DNA of 42,428 nt from Rikenellaceae bacterium (GCA_900769145.1 CAAGFN010000104.1:1-42428); one strand, 5' to 3'; shown: positions 25,117-34,668, numbered from the stretch's first letter. Notes: generated by a model from the sequence alone, not told the origin. Made by a program: numbers and translations.

Positions 25117-25845
25117 ATGAACGTATTGCTTTTCCAATTATTGCAGGCAGGGCTTGACGCAGCCGACGCCACAGCCGAGGCAGCGGCAGCTGCCGCCGTC
25201 ACTCCACACGTGGAGGAAATGAGCCTTCTCAGTATGGCCGTAAAGGGAGGTTGGCTAATGCTCGTCCTCCTTATCCTTTCCATCCTGGCATTCTACATCT
25301 TCGGGAAGAAATGGTGGATGATTCACAAGGCCGGAGACATTGATGCGAACTTCATGAGGGACATCAGGGATTATATCCACGAGGGCAAGCTCAAGTCAGC
25401 TCTTTCACTCTGCGAGAAATATGATTCACCTGTCGCAAGGCTCGTAGAGAAGGGTATTTCCAGGATTGGAAGACCTCTTTCAGATATCCAGACAGCTATC
25501 GAGAATACCGGAAATACAGAGGTTGCCCGTCTTGAGAAAGGGCTTCCGATTCTTGCGACCATCGCCGGAGGAGCGCCTATGATCGGATTCCTCGGAACCG
25601 TGCTCGGTATGGTGCAGGCCTTCTTCAACATGGCCCAGGCTGGCAACAACATCGACATCACCCTGCTTTCAAGCGGAATTTATACCGCAATGATTACCAC
25701 AGTGGGCGGTCTGGTTGTCGGCATCATTGCATACTTCGGATACAACTACCTGACTTCCAATATTTCCGACCTTGTATTCAAGATGGAGAGCGCCACGATT
25801 GACTTCATGGATCTCCTCTACGAACCGGCCAGAACTGAAGAATAA
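25117..25845 (+). CDS. exbB: ExbB/TolQ/MotA-family proton channel subunit
   Basis: A 242-residue inner-membrane protein. It has an Ala-rich N-terminus (about 10-30), a first membrane segment (about 45-66), a cytoplasmic domain, then the conserved LEKGLPILATIAGGAPMIGF segment leading into GTVLGMVQAF, and a third membrane segment (ITTVGGLVVGIIAYFGYNYL). The TIAGGAPMIGFLGTV signature defines the family. With ExbD it forms the proton-driven motor that energises TonB. It is followed by exbD after 5 nt, confirming an energy-transduction operon. Confidence 0.94.
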   Translation: MNVLLFQLLQAGLDAADATAEAAAAAAVTPHVEEMSLLSMAVKGGWLMLVLLILSILAFYIFGKKWWMIHKAGDIDANFMRDIRDYIHEGKLKSALSLCEKYDSPVARLVEKGISRIGRPLSDIQTAIENTGNTEVARLEKGLPILATIAGGAPMIGFLGTVLGMVQAFFNMAQAGNNIDITLLSSGIYTAMITTVGGLVVGIIAYFGYNYLTSNISDLVFKMESATIDFMDLLYEPARTEE

Positions 25846-25850
25846 AGAAT

Positions 25851-26261
25851 ATGGGATACAAGAGATCAACGAAGGTGTTGTCGGAAAACGGGATGTCCTC
25901 CATGACGGACCTCGTCTTCCTGCTCCTCATCTTCTTCCTCATAACTTCCACATTGGTCAATCCCAATGCACTGAAACTCCTGCTGCCGAAGAGCACGGGA
26001 CAGGTGTCGGCCAAGGCTACTGTCAGCGTATCCATCAAGGACTGGCAGGATGGAAACTACTCGTACCACATCAATGGGGACGAGAACGCCATCCAGTTCA
26101 ATGAGGTGGAGGACGAGCTGGTAGAACTTCTCCAGTCGGAGGAGGACCCGACATTCTCCATCTATGCGGATGAGAGCGTCCCGGTGAAGGAAGTAGTAGC
26201 CGTGATGAACATAGCCAAGAGGAACCACTACAAAGTCATTCTCGCCACAAGGCCTGAATGA
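25851..26261 (+). CDS. exbD: ExbD/TolR-family protein
   Basis: A 136-residue protein with one N-terminal membrane helix and a periplasmic domain. MTDLVFLLLIFFLITSTLV contains the conserved membrane Asp that carries protons, and the periplasmic part includes PLL-type sequence (LKLLLPKST) and VVAVMNIAKRNHYKVILAT. Length is normal. Many Bacteroidota loci have two exbD paralogues in tandem; only one is present here. Confidence 0.93.
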   Translation: MGYKRSTKVLSENGMSSMTDLVFLLLIFFLITSTLVNPNALKLLLPKSTGQVSAKATVSVSIKDWQDGNYSYHINGDENAIQFNEVEDELVELLQSEEDPTFSIYADESVPVKEVVAVMNIAKRNHYKVILATRPE

Positions 26262-26278
26262 CGCTAGCATAGACCGCA

Positions 26279-27067
26279 ATGAAGATTTACAAGGAGATAC
26301 GCAAGAAAACAGAGAAAGCCTCCATAGTAGGGGCGGCGGTCTGCACCGTGGCATGTCACGTGGCAGTGGCCGTTTTCGGCGTTTTCTCCGGCATCAAATA
26401 CATATACCCGCCACCGGAGGAGCAGAGCATCCTGATGGACTTTTCCGAGGACGGGGAGAAAGTCATTGTAAGGCAGGACAAGGGTTCCGCACCCCAGAGC
26501 GAGGAGCCTGACCGGACCAAGCCTCTGGAACTTGTCCAGAAATCAGAGGCCCAGGAACAGGGAACAAAGGCCAATCAGGCCCCCGCGGCAACCGGGGACG
26601 ATTTCGGTGACGTGGAGAAGTATGAGCCGCCAAGGGAGAAAGAGATTGACAGGAGGGCATTGTTCCACGCCGCTGACAACAAGACGGACAAGGACACATT
26701 GGCCGCCCAGACAGCAAGGGAAGCAAGCGATGCCCTGAAGGCAGGCCACGCCGTGGGAAACACTGCTACCGGCAAGACCAATGGCGAGCCGAATGCCGTG
26801 CTCAAAGGCAGGAATGTAGTCGGAGTGATAGCCAAGCCGGCATACAATGTGCAGGAAGCCGGAACTGTGGTGGTAACTATATACGTGGACCAGTACGGCA
26901 ATGTCACCAAGGCCACCCCGGGAGCACCGGGTACGACGGTGAACAATTCCGCCCTCTGGGCTGCCGCGAGGAAGGCCGCCATGGAGACGCATTTCAATAT
27001 GGACGGCTCTGCCCCGCCGCTGCAGCAGGGCAGCATAACATACATATTCTCATTGAAGGGGAATTGA
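26279..27067 (+). CDS. TonB-like energy transducer
   Basis: A 262-residue protein with a short cytoplasmic N-terminus, a membrane anchor (about 20-42, VGAAVCTVACHVAVAVFGVF), a hydrophilic periplasmic spacer of about 130 residues rich in Glu, Lys and Ala, and a C-terminal TonB-like domain (VVVTIYVDQYGNVTKATPG, NNSALWAAARKAAMETHFN). The spacer is short of the Pro-Glu/Pro-Lys repeats of classical TonB. Position after exbB-exbD supports a role in coupling the proton motive force to outer-membrane transporters. A TolA-like role is the main alternative. Confidence 0.82.
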   Translation: MKIYKEIRKKTEKASIVGAAVCTVACHVAVAVFGVFSGIKYIYPPPEEQSILMDFSEDGEKVIVRQDKGSAPQSEEPDRTKPLELVQKSEAQEQGTKANQAPAATGDDFGDVEKYEPPREKEIDRRALFHAADNKTDKDTLAAQTAREASDALKAGHAVGNTATGKTNGEPNAVLKGRNVVGVIAKPAYNVQEAGTVVVTIYVDQYGNVTKATPGAPGTTVNNSALWAAARKAAMETHFNMDGSAPPLQQGSITYIFSLKGN

Positions 27068-27174
27068 GATTTTTACGGGAAAAACGAACCCGGGCAGCGT
27101 CCCGGAACAAGATAGAAAACATGGCGTGAGCCAGATAAAGTAATTTTTAACCAGCCCGGGAGGGCAATCCGAAA

Positions 27175-28647
27175 ATGGAAGAAAACAACAAGAGCGGTTA
27201 CACCGCAGAGGGAAGGAAACTCAGACCGAGAAGGCCGAGGATTTCCAACAAGATTTACTCATCATCAGATGCGTCGGAAAGACGCGGAAACTATGGACAT
27301 TCTGATAACGGAGGCCGTGGAGGCTACGGTTCATCGGAAAGGAGAAGTTACGGAAACTCCGAGAGAAGGAGTGGAGAAAACAGAGGTTACGGGCACTCTG
27401 AGGGCAGGTCGTCCTACGGCCCGGGCAGAAGAGCACAGTACGGAGCCGGAGAGGACAGAGGCTACGGGAGCCGTGACAGGAGAAGTTATGGCAGCCAGGA
27501 CAGAAGGTCTTACGGCAATTCTGACAACAGGGGCTACGGCCAGTCCGATTACAGAAACGGCGGCCAGTCCGACAACCGCGGCGAAGGAAGGAGAAGCTAT
27601 GGAAACTCCGAGAGAAGGAGTGCAGAAGGCAGAGGTTACGGGCACTCTGAGGGCAGGAGCTTCGGACCTTCAGGAAGAAGAGCTCCGTCCAATGGGGGCA
27701 GACCTCAGCCAGGCAGGAGTTTCGGCCCGTCTCGCAAACCTTACGGAGCCGGAAAACCGGCATCCGGAAAATTCCAGGGCAATGGCAGGGGAACCGGACG
27801 TCCGGCCAAGCAGAATCCGTACAAATTCAATGAGAATGACGAGCAGAGTATCAACATGATGCTCAGCCGCAAACCGCAGATTGACCAGATCCAGCTGTCT
27901 GACAATGATATAGTGGAGACCCCTATCAAGGATGTCATCCGCCTCAACAAATTCATTGCCAACTCGGGAATCTGCTCCCGCCGCGAGGCTGACCAGTACA
28001 TCCAGGCTGGTGTAGTAACAGTGAACGACGAAGTTGTCACCGAACTCGGAACAAAGGTCAACGTATTCACAGACGATATCAAGTTCAACGGTGAGAGAAT
28101 TCGCGGGGAGGAGAAGGTTTACATCGTGATGAACAAGCCGAAAGGATATGTCACCACAGCCAGCGACCCGCATGCGGAGAAGACCGTGATGGATTTGCTC
28201 AAGAAATGCAGCGCAAGGGTATTCCCTGTGGGAAGACTCGACAAGAATACCACAGGCGTGCTGATGTTCACCAATGACGGTGAAATCGCCGAAAGGCTCA
28301 CACACCCTTCATACGACAAGAAGAAAATTTACCAGGTAATCCTCGACAAGCCTATCAGCCAGGAGGATTTCGACAAGGTTCTCAGCGGCATCTCCCTCAA
28401 TGACGGGGAAATCAAGGCTGACGAACTCGAATACATTGACAATGAGGACCACAGGAAGCTCGGCATTGAGATACATTCCGGCAAGAACCGCATTGTCAGG
28501 AGAATCTTCGAGTCTCTCGGATACGAGGTCAAGGCTCTTGACAGGGTATATTTCGCCGGACTTACCAAGAAGGGCCTGAAGAAGGGAGAATGGAGATATC
28601 TCACGGAGAGCGAGTCCAACATTCTCAAAATGGGCGCATACCTGTAA
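27175..28647 (+). CDS. rluB: RluB/RsuA-family pseudouridine synthase with a long Arg/Gly/Tyr/Ser-rich N-terminal tail
   Basis: A 490-residue protein. Residues about 255-300 are an S4 RNA-binding domain (RLNKFIANSGICSRREADQY). The rest is the RsuA/RluB catalytic domain, with GRLDKNTTGVLMFTNDG holding catalytic Asp356 and HSGKNRIVRRIFESLGYEV near the end. It likely makes a pseudouridine in 23S rRNA. Residues about 35-215 are a disordered tail of units such as RRSYGNSERRS and RGYGHSEGRS, resembling RGG/YG RNA-binding tails. The tail contains a 68-nt DNA duplication. Basic tails are common on these enzymes in Bacteroidota, but the exact tail length is strain-specific. The rRNA site is inferred. 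Confidence 0.9.
   Translation: MEENNKSGYTAEGRKLRPRRPRISNKIYSSSDASERRGNYGHSDNGGRGGYGSSERRSYGNSERRSGENRGYGHSEGRSSYGPGRRAQYGAGEDRGYGSRDRRSYGSQDRRSYGNSDNRGYGQSDYRNGGQSDNRGEGRRSYGNSERRSAEGRGYGHSEGRSFGPSGRRAPSNGGRPQPGRSFGPSRKPYGAGKPASGKFQGNGRGTGRPAKQNPYKFNENDEQSINMMLSRKPQIDQIQLSDNDIVETPIKDVIRLNKFIANSGICSRREADQYIQAGVVTVNDEVVTELGTKVNVFTDDIKFNGERIRGEEKVYIVMNKPKGYVTTASDPHAEKTVMDLLKKCSARVFPVGRLDKNTTGVLMFTNDGEIAERLTHPSYDKKKIYQVILDKPISQEDFDKVLSGISLNDGEIKADELEYIDNEDHRKLGIEIHSGKNRIVRRIFESLGYEVKALDRVYFAGLTKKGLKKGEWRYLTESESNILKMGAYL
27341..27408 (+). repeat. 68-nt direct repeat, copy 1, in the rluB tail
   Basis: Encodes RRSYGNSERRSGENRGYGHSEGR (as codons spanning the unit). It matches 27590-27657 at 63 of 68 positions by my alignment, with an offset of 249 nt (83 codons, in frame). 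Confidence 0.85.
27590..27657 (+). repeat. 68-nt direct repeat, copy 2, in the rluB tail
   Basis: Second copy of the in-frame duplication at 27341-27408, with five mismatches, two of which are synonymous and the others in a Gly-Glu-Asn versus Ala-Glu-Gly stretch. Confidence 0.85.
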
Positions 28648-28648
28648 T

Positions 28649-29551
28649 ATGGACAGTATACAGACATCCAGTGAGCACAGAGCCGGATTTGTCAACATTA
28701 TCGGAAACCCTAATGTCGGCAAATCCACTCTGATGAATGCTCTTGTGGGAGAGAAACTCTCCATTGTCACGGCCAAGGCCCAGACTACCAGGCACAGAAT
28801 CAGGGGCATTGTCAACGGCGAGAACTACCAGATTGTGTATTCGGACACTCCGGGCATCCTGAAGCCGAACTACAGGCTCCAGGAGAACATGATGGATTTC
28901 GTGGACACCGCCATCGGTGACGCCGACATCATCCTCTACGTCACTGATGTGGTGGAGAAGGCCGACAAGAATGCCGATTATATTGACAAACTCCAGAAAG
29001 TGGACTGCCCGGTCATCGTCGTCATCAACAAGATTGATGTCAGCGACCAGTCCAAGGTCGTGGAACTGATGGGATGGTGGCAGGAGAAACTGCCTTCATC
29101 ATTGATAATCCCGGTATCGGCGAAGGAGAAATTCAATATTGAGAGTGTTCTCAATGCCGTAATTTCAAGGTTGCCGGTGTCTCCGGCCTGGTTCGACAAG
29201 GATGCGTTCACGGACAAGAACCTCAGGTTCTTCGCCTCGGAGATAATCAGGGAGAAGATTCTGGAAAACTATTCCCAGGAGATTCCGTACAGCTGCGAAG
29301 TGGTCATCGAGGCTTTCAAGGAGGAAGAGGAGAGGTATGAAATCAGTGCCGTCATCTACGTGATGAGAAATTCCCAGAAAGGCATCATCATCGGCAAGGG
29401 CGGTTTGGCATTGAAGAAGACAAGTACTGCGGCGAGGATTGACATGGAGGACTTCTTCCAGAAAAAGGTATTCCTCAGCATCTTCGTGAAGGTGGATGAA
29501 GGCTGGAGGGAGAGCAGGAGGGAACTCCGCAAGTTCGGATACGAGGAATAA
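28649..29551 (+). CDS. era: GTPase Era
   Basis: A 300-residue GTPase needed for 30S ribosome assembly. The G domain shows G1 GNPNVGKST (19-27), the switch region AQTTRHRIRG, G3 DTPG, G4 NKID and G5 VSAKE. The C-terminal KH RNA-binding domain contains KGIIIGKGGLALKKTSTAAR. Length is typical. The ATG lies 1 nt after the rluB stop, so the two ribosome-related genes are probably co-transcribed. Confidence 0.96.
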   Translation: MDSIQTSSEHRAGFVNIIGNPNVGKSTLMNALVGEKLSIVTAKAQTTRHRIRGIVNGENYQIVYSDTPGILKPNYRLQENMMDFVDTAIGDADIILYVTDVVEKADKNADYIDKLQKVDCPVIVVINKIDVSDQSKVVELMGWWQEKLPSSLIIPVSAKEKFNIESVLNAVISRLPVSPAWFDKDAFTDKNLRFFASEIIREKILENYSQEIPYSCEVVIEAFKEEEERYEISAVIYVMRNSQKGIIIGKGGLALKKTSTAARIDMEDFFQKKVFLSIFVKVDEGWRESRRELRKFGYEE

Positions 29552-29589
29552 GCCCGTTTGGGTCCATTTGAAAAACCAATACCGATAAT

Positions 29590-32367
29590 ATGAGCAAAGA
29601 CGAGTGGGAGGATATGTCTCCAGACGAACTGGAGAACGACGAAAACATCAATGAGGAGCCTGTCGATGAAAGCACGGCCGTGCCTTCAGACAAGTACGAG
29701 AAACTGTTGGGGGACGACAGCAGGAAATACAAGCTGTCAGGAATGTTCAAGGACTGGTTCCTGGATTATTCTTCTTACGTAATCCTCCAGCGTGCCGTCC
29801 CGAATATCGTGGATGGCCTGAAACCTGTACAGAGAAGGGTTCTGCACGCAATGTTCAGGATGGATGACGGCAGTTTCACCAAGGTGGCGAACATTGTCGG
29901 ACAGGCCATGCAGTACCACCCGCACGGCGACCAGTCCATCCTCGGAGCCCTCGTCCAGCTCGGACAGAAGGGTTTTGCGGTGGATTGCCAGGGAAACTGG
30001 GGAAACATTCTCACAGGTGACCCCAATGCTGCCGCCCGTTATATCGAGGCGAGGCTGAGCAAGTTCGCCAAGGAAGTCATCTTCGACCCGAAGGTGACCA
30101 ACTGGATGACATCTTACGACGGCAGGAACCAGGAGCCTGTTGAGCTTCCTGTCAGATTCCCTCTCCTTCTGGCCCAGGGAACCGAAGGAATTGCCGTAGG
30201 TATGGCTTCCAAGATTCTCCCGCACAACTTCAACGAGCTCATTGACGCATCCATAGCCTATCTCAAAGGCGAGCCTTTTGAACTTCTGCCGGACTTCCCT
30301 ACCGGAGGCATGGCGGATTGCTCGAAGTATATGAAAGGCCAGCGTGGCGGTGTCGTGAAGGTCCGGGCCAAGATTGAGAAAATCGACAAGAACACATTGG
30401 CTATCAAGGAAGTACCTTACGGCAAGACAACCCACGCACTCGTCGAGTCCATTCTCAAGGCCAAGGCCAAGGGAAAGATAAAAATCAAGAAAATCGAGGA
30501 TATGACGACGGACAAGGCGGACCTCGTAATCCACCTTCCGAATGACGTATCCCCGGACAAGACAATCGATGCGCTCTATGCATTCACTGACTGCGAAGCC
30601 ACCATTGCCCCGAACGCATGCGTCATCAAGGACAACAAGCCACAGTTCCTGAGCGTTGACGACATCCTGATTTACGATGCTGAGCATACCAAGGAACTCC
30701 TCGGGAAACAGCTGCAAATCAGGCTGGACGAGCTTGAGGACAGCTGGCACTATACTTCGCTCGAAAAGATTTTCTTCGAGAACAGGGTTTACAAGATATT
30801 GGAAGAGGACCAGAAGACCTGGGATGCCCAGATCAAGGACGTGCTCGCCAAAATGCTTGAGTATCAGGGACTTCTCAAGCGCAAAATCACCATGGACGAC
30901 ATCTTGAAGCTCGTGGAGAAACCTGTCAGGAAGATTTCCAAATTCGACACCAAGGTCATTGATGAGAAAATCAGGGACCTCGAGAAGGAGATGGACAAGG
31001 TCAGGAACAATCTGGACCATCTCACGGAATACACCATCAAGTTCTTCAAGGGAATCAAGGACAAGTACGGCAAGGATTTCCCGCGCCGCACCGAGATTAC
31101 CGGTTTTGAGACCATCGCAGCCACAAAGGTGGTGAGCAACAATGCCAAGCTCTATGCCAACATGACCGAGGGCTTCGTAGGCATTGGCCTGAAGAAGGAC
31201 GACGAGGGACAGTTCATCTGCGACTGCTCCGACATTGCCGAAATCATTGTGATAAACAAGGAGGGAAAATACATCATTTCCAAGGTTGCCGACAAGGCAT
31301 TCTTCGGCAAGAACCTGCTCTATGTCGGCATTTTCGACAGGGGTGACGCCCGTACCATCTACAATGTAATCTACCGTGACGGAAAGGCCAGCATCTACTA
31401 CGCCAAGAGATTCGCCATCACCAGTGTCACCAGGGACAAGGAATACGACATCACACAGGGCAAGCCGGGTTCGTCAATCGTATGGTTCTCAGTCAATCAC
31501 AATGGCGAGGCAGAGACTGTCAAGATGTATTTCAGGGCCAGGCCGAAGCTGAAAAAGCTCAATGCCGAGTACGATTTCTCCACCCTTGCAATCAAGGGCA
31601 AGACATCCAGGGGAAATCTGGTGACGAAGAATTCCATCCAGCGTATTGTCCTGAAGTCCAAGGGAATATCTACCATCGAAGGCAAGGATGTCTGGTTCGA
31701 TACCGATGTCCAGAGGCTCAATGAGGACGGACGCGGAATACATCTCGGCAAGTTCAGCGGGGATGACAAGATTCTCGCCGTCTTCAAGAACGGAACCTAT
31801 TACACTACTTCGTACGACCTGAGCAACAGATACCAGGGGGAAATTATCCTCATAGAGAAGTACAACCCGGCCAAGACCTTCGCCACCCTGTATTTCGACG
31901 GGGCGAGCAAACAGTTCTATATCAAGCGATTCACCTTCCCGGAGAGCAACAACAGCCCGGCATTCTACGTGCCTGAGGGCAAGGGGAACCATCTCGTTGA
32001 CTTCAGCGAGGACAGGCATCCCCAGTTCATGGTGACATTCACCGGAAGGCAGGAGCACAGGGAGCCGGAGAAGTTCGACGCCGAGGAGTTCATTGCAGTG
32101 AAGGGTGTCTCTGCCAAGGGCAACAGATGCCACAGGTACGATGTCCTGAAGGTGGAGTTCATTGAACCGCTTGTTAAACCTGGAGACGAGGATGAGCAGG
32201 AGGAAGTTCAGGAGATTGTGAACATGAACGAGGAGGTCATCCAGGACGAAGACAATTTCAATCCGGAGGCCATGTACCGGCCGGCCGGGAATAATGGTGG
32301 AGAGGAAGAGGCCCCGGAAACCGGAGATGAAGAGGAGGAGGACGAGCCTAATCTCTTCGATATGTAA
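29590..32367 (+). CDS. parC: Topoisomerase IV subunit A (ParC/GyrA family)
   Basis: A 925-residue type IIA topoisomerase A subunit. The winged-helix/tower core contains the catalytic tyrosine Tyr151 in NAAARYIEARLS and the HPHGD motif (110-114). The C-terminal half is a beta-pinwheel DNA-wrapping domain lacking a clear GyrA box, which supports ParC over GyrA. The N-terminus (1-45) and C-terminus (about 870-925) are strongly acidic extensions. At positions equal to GyrA Ser83 and Asp87 it has Gln115 and Gly119. No partner parE is nearby. It follows era after 38 nt. Confidence 0.92.
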   Translation: MSKDEWEDMSPDELENDENINEEPVDESTAVPSDKYEKLLGDDSRKYKLSGMFKDWFLDYSSYVILQRAVPNIVDGLKPVQRRVLHAMFRMDDGSFTKVANIVGQAMQYHPHGDQSILGALVQLGQKGFAVDCQGNWGNILTGDPNAAARYIEARLSKFAKEVIFDPKVTNWMTSYDGRNQEPVELPVRFPLLLAQGTEGIAVGMASKILPHNFNELIDASIAYLKGEPFELLPDFPTGGMADCSKYMKGQRGGVVKVRAKIEKIDKNTLAIKEVPYGKTTHALVESILKAKAKGKIKIKKIEDMTTDKADLVIHLPNDVSPDKTIDALYAFTDCEATIAPNACVIKDNKPQFLSVDDILIYDAEHTKELLGKQLQIRLDELEDSWHYTSLEKIFFENRVYKILEEDQKTWDAQIKDVLAKMLEYQGLLKRKITMDDILKLVEKPVRKISKFDTKVIDEKIRDLEKEMDKVRNNLDHLTEYTIKFFKGIKDKYGKDFPRRTEITGFETIAATKVVSNNAKLYANMTEGFVGIGLKKDDEGQFICDCSDIAEIIVINKEGKYIISKVADKAFFGKNLLYVGIFDRGDARTIYNVIYRDGKASIYYAKRFAITSVTRDKEYDITQGKPGSSIVWFSVNHNGEAETVKMYFRARPKLKKLNAEYDFSTLAIKGKTSRGNLVTKNSIQRIVLKSKGISTIEGKDVWFDTDVQRLNEDGRGIHLGKFSGDDKILAVFKNGTYYTTSYDLSNRYQGEIILIEKYNPAKTFATLYFDGASKQFYIKRFTFPESNNSPAFYVPEGKGNHLVDFSEDRHPQFMVTFTGRQEHREPEKFDAEEFIAVKGVSAKGNRCHRYDVLKVEFIEPLVKPGDEDEQEEVQEIVNMNEEVIQDEDNFNPEAMYRPAGNNGGEEEAPETGDEEEEDEPNLFDM

Positions 32368-32378
32368 CTGACTGTCAG

Positions 32379-32936
32379 ATGATTGTTTCTCTCACTGGTT
32401 TTATGGGATGCGGCAAGAGCAGCATAGGAAAGCTGTTCTGCCGCATTTCGCATTGGGATTTCATAGATCTCGACGAGGCGATAGAGAGCCGTAAAGGCAT
32501 GTCAGTCAAGGAGATATTCGCCGAGGGCGGGGAACCCCTTTTCAGGAAAATCGAATTGGAGACATTGAAGTCCGTGCTGGAGGAGAACGGTGACGGGAAG
32601 ACTGTGCTATCCCTGGGAGGGGGCACATTGACCACTCCCGAAGCGGCCGGACTTATTCGGGAAAAGACCGTCTGCATCTATCTCCGGGCTACCACAGATA
32701 CCCTTGTGGACAATCTGTACAAATACCCGGGAGAGAGACCGATGCTGGGTGACAGCCAGTCGGACAGGGATTCGCTTAGGCTGAAAATCGAGGAACTTAT
32801 GTCCCGGCGCTCCGCCATCTACAAGGGGGCGGCTGACTGGACAATAGACATTGACGGGAAATCCTATCCCTCTGTCGCACAGGAGATTGATACGGTAATA
32901 TGGCTATCCGGAAAAGGCAGGGGCATCAGAGGTTGA
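32379..32936 (+). CDS. aroK: Shikimate kinase
   Basis: A 185-residue P-loop kinase that phosphorylates shikimate at the 3-OH in chorismate synthesis. The motifs are Walker A GFMGCGKSSIGK, the shikimate-binding FIDLDEAIE, the GEPLFRKIE region, LSLGGGT, and the lid YKYPGERPML. It begins 11 nt after parC and is convergent with recJ, overlapping its end by 11 nt. Another shikimate-pathway gene, aroE, lies about 4.4 kb away. Confidence 0.95.
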   Translation: MIVSLTGFMGCGKSSIGKLFCRISHWDFIDLDEAIESRKGMSVKEIFAEGGEPLFRKIELETLKSVLEENGDGKTVLSLGGGTLTTPEAAGLIREKTVCIYLRATTDTLVDNLYKYPGERPMLGDSQSDRDSLRLKIEELMSRRSAIYKGAADWTIDIDGKSYPSVAQEIDTVIWLSGKGRGIRG

Positions 32937-34662
32937 TGTCCTCTTTCTCCCTCATGTCCTTGATGCGGAGCTGGATGGTGGAATTGCCCCTGAAGTAGTT
33001 TTCCACTATGCTGTAGCAGATATCGACCGGATTGCCGTTGTGGATATGGGCGAAGAGGTCGGCCATATTGAATGCGATGGATGATATCTGGTGGTACGGC
33101 TGGGATTCCTGAATCAGTTCAAGCTTGAGGTGCTGGCCTCCGGGACCTACTTTGCGCCCGGTTCCATTGTCATATACGTTCTTGGTAAGGAAAACAGGTG
33201 AACTGTTTCCGGGGCCGAAAGGCTGGAACTGCTTCAGAATGCGGCAGAACTTCGGGGTAATCTGGGAGAAGTTGATTTCGGAGTCCACGTCCACGACAGG
33301 GGTGGACATCTCCTCATTGATATGCTCCCCGACATATTTGTCAATTCTGGTGACAAACTCGGCCAGATTTTCCTCCCTGAGGGTAAGGCCTGCGGCGTAG
33401 ATGTGTCCGCCATAATTTTCCAGAAGGTCGGAGCAGCTGCTTATGGCTTCGTAGAGATCAAATCCCCTCACGCTCCTGGCTGAACCGGTCACGAATCCAT
33501 TGGAACGTGTCAGGACAAATGTCGGCTTGTAATATTTCTCGACAATGCGGGAGGCGACGATGCCTACTACTCCCTTGTTCCAATCCGGAGCATAGACTAC
33601 CACGGCGTTCCCTGAGCAGCAGCAAGTGCCGTTCTGGACCATCTCGAAGGCCTGTGCGGTTATTTCCCGGTCAATGCTTTTCCGCTCGTTGTTGTTGTCA
33701 TTGATCTTCTTGCCTACCTCAAGGGCCTCTGCCGGATTTTCCGAGGTGAGAAGTTCGACAGCAAGACGCCCGGACTCCATTCGCCCGGCAGCATTGATCC
33801 TAGGACCTATCTTGAAGACAATGTCGTCAATGGTAATATGCCCGGGTTCGAGATTGGAGAACTCAATCATTGTCTTGAGTCCCGTACGGGGTCTTTCATT
33901 GAGCATCTTCAATCCGAAATGCGCCAGCACCCTGTTTTCTCCCGTTACCGTCACGAGATCGGAGGCGATGCTGACCACCAGGAGGTCAAGTAGCGGAAGG
34001 AGGTTGTCGAAAGGGATACCGTGCCTCTGGGAGTATGCCTGCACCAGCTTGAATCCGACTCCGCAGCCGGAAAGGTCATCGAAAGGATAGTCGCAGTCCT
34101 CCCTCTTCGGGTCAAGCACAGCCACCGCATCCGGTATCCTGTCCTCAGGAAGATGGTGGTCGCATACTATGACGTCAATGCCCTTGGACCGGGCATATTC
34201 CACCTTGTCAATAGCCTTTATGCCGCAATCCAGGGTAATGATGAGGCTGAATCCGTTGGCTGCGGCCCAGTCAATGCCCTTGGCCGAGACTCCGTATCCC
34301 TCATCGTATCTGTCCGGAATGTAGAAATCTATGCTGCGGGTAATCTTACGGAGGAAAGAATAAACCAGGGAGACGGCAGTGGTTCCGTCCACGTCATAGT
34401 CTCCGTATATGAGAATCTTTTCTCCGGAAGAAATGGCCATGGAGACACGCTCAACGGCCTTGTCCATGTCCTTCATCAGGAACGGGTTGTGCAGGAAATC
34501 CAGGCTCGGCCTGAAGAACAGACGGGCTTCCTCGAATGTCCTGATTCCCCGGTGAACAAGCAATGAAGAAAGCACGGGGTCAATGCCCAGCTCTGCTGCG
34601 AGCTGCGCTACAATGGCGAGGTCAGCCGCCTCCCTGAGTCTCCATTCTTTTTCAATCGGCAT
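32926..34662 (-). CDS. recJ: Single-stranded-DNA exonuclease RecJ
   Basis: About 578 residues, a 5'-3' ssDNA exonuclease of the DHH superfamily acting in recombination and mismatch repair. The motifs are YGDYDVDGTTAVS, ITLDCGIKA, VCDHHLPEDRIP, GCGVGFKL and the DHHA1 region GRINAAGRMESG and YGGHIYAAGLTL. I use ATG 34662 (MPIEKEWRLREA). A longer frame opens at TTG 34671, but that codon lies in the predicted -7 box. Divergent from lysS and convergent with aroK. Confidence 0.93.
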   Translation of the reverse strand: MPIEKEWRLREAADLAIVAQLAAELGIDPVLSSLLVHRGIRTFEEARLFFRPSLDFLHNPFLMKDMDKAVERVSMAISSGEKILIYGDYDVDGTTAVSLVYSFLRKITRSIDFYIPDRYDEGYGVSAKGIDWAAANGFSLIITLDCGIKAIDKVEYARSKGIDVIVCDHHLPEDRIPDAVAVLDPKREDCDYPFDDLSGCGVGFKLVQAYSQRHGIPFDNLLPLLDLLVVSIASDLVTVTGENRVLAHFGLKMLNERPRTGLKTMIEFSNLEPGHITIDDIVFKIGPRINAAGRMESGRLAVELLTSENPAEALEVGKKINDNNNERKSIDREITAQAFEMVQNGTCCCSGNAVVVYAPDWNKGVVGIVASRIVEKYYKPTFVLTRSNGFVTGSARSVRGFDLYEAISSCSDLLENYGGHIYAAGLTLREENLAEFVTRIDKYVGEHINEEMSTPVVDVDSEINFSQITPKFCRILKQFQPFGPGNSSPVFLTKNVYDNGTGRKVGPGGQHLKLELIQESQPYHQISSIAFNMADLFAHIHNGNPVDICYSIVENYFRGNSTIQLRIKDMREKEDINL

Positions 34663-34668
34663 AGCATA

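Noticed and set aside
27068..27174. GC-rich gap between tonB and rluB as a terminator or riboswitch
   Set aside because: Only a 4-bp inverted repeat (CGGG/CCCG) is visible and no T-run follows. TAATTTTT near 27141 is only a partial -7 match.
29737..31020. Long open frame antisense to parC (about 427 codons)
   Set aside because: Same reason: it mirrors a secure gene and shows no motifs of its own.
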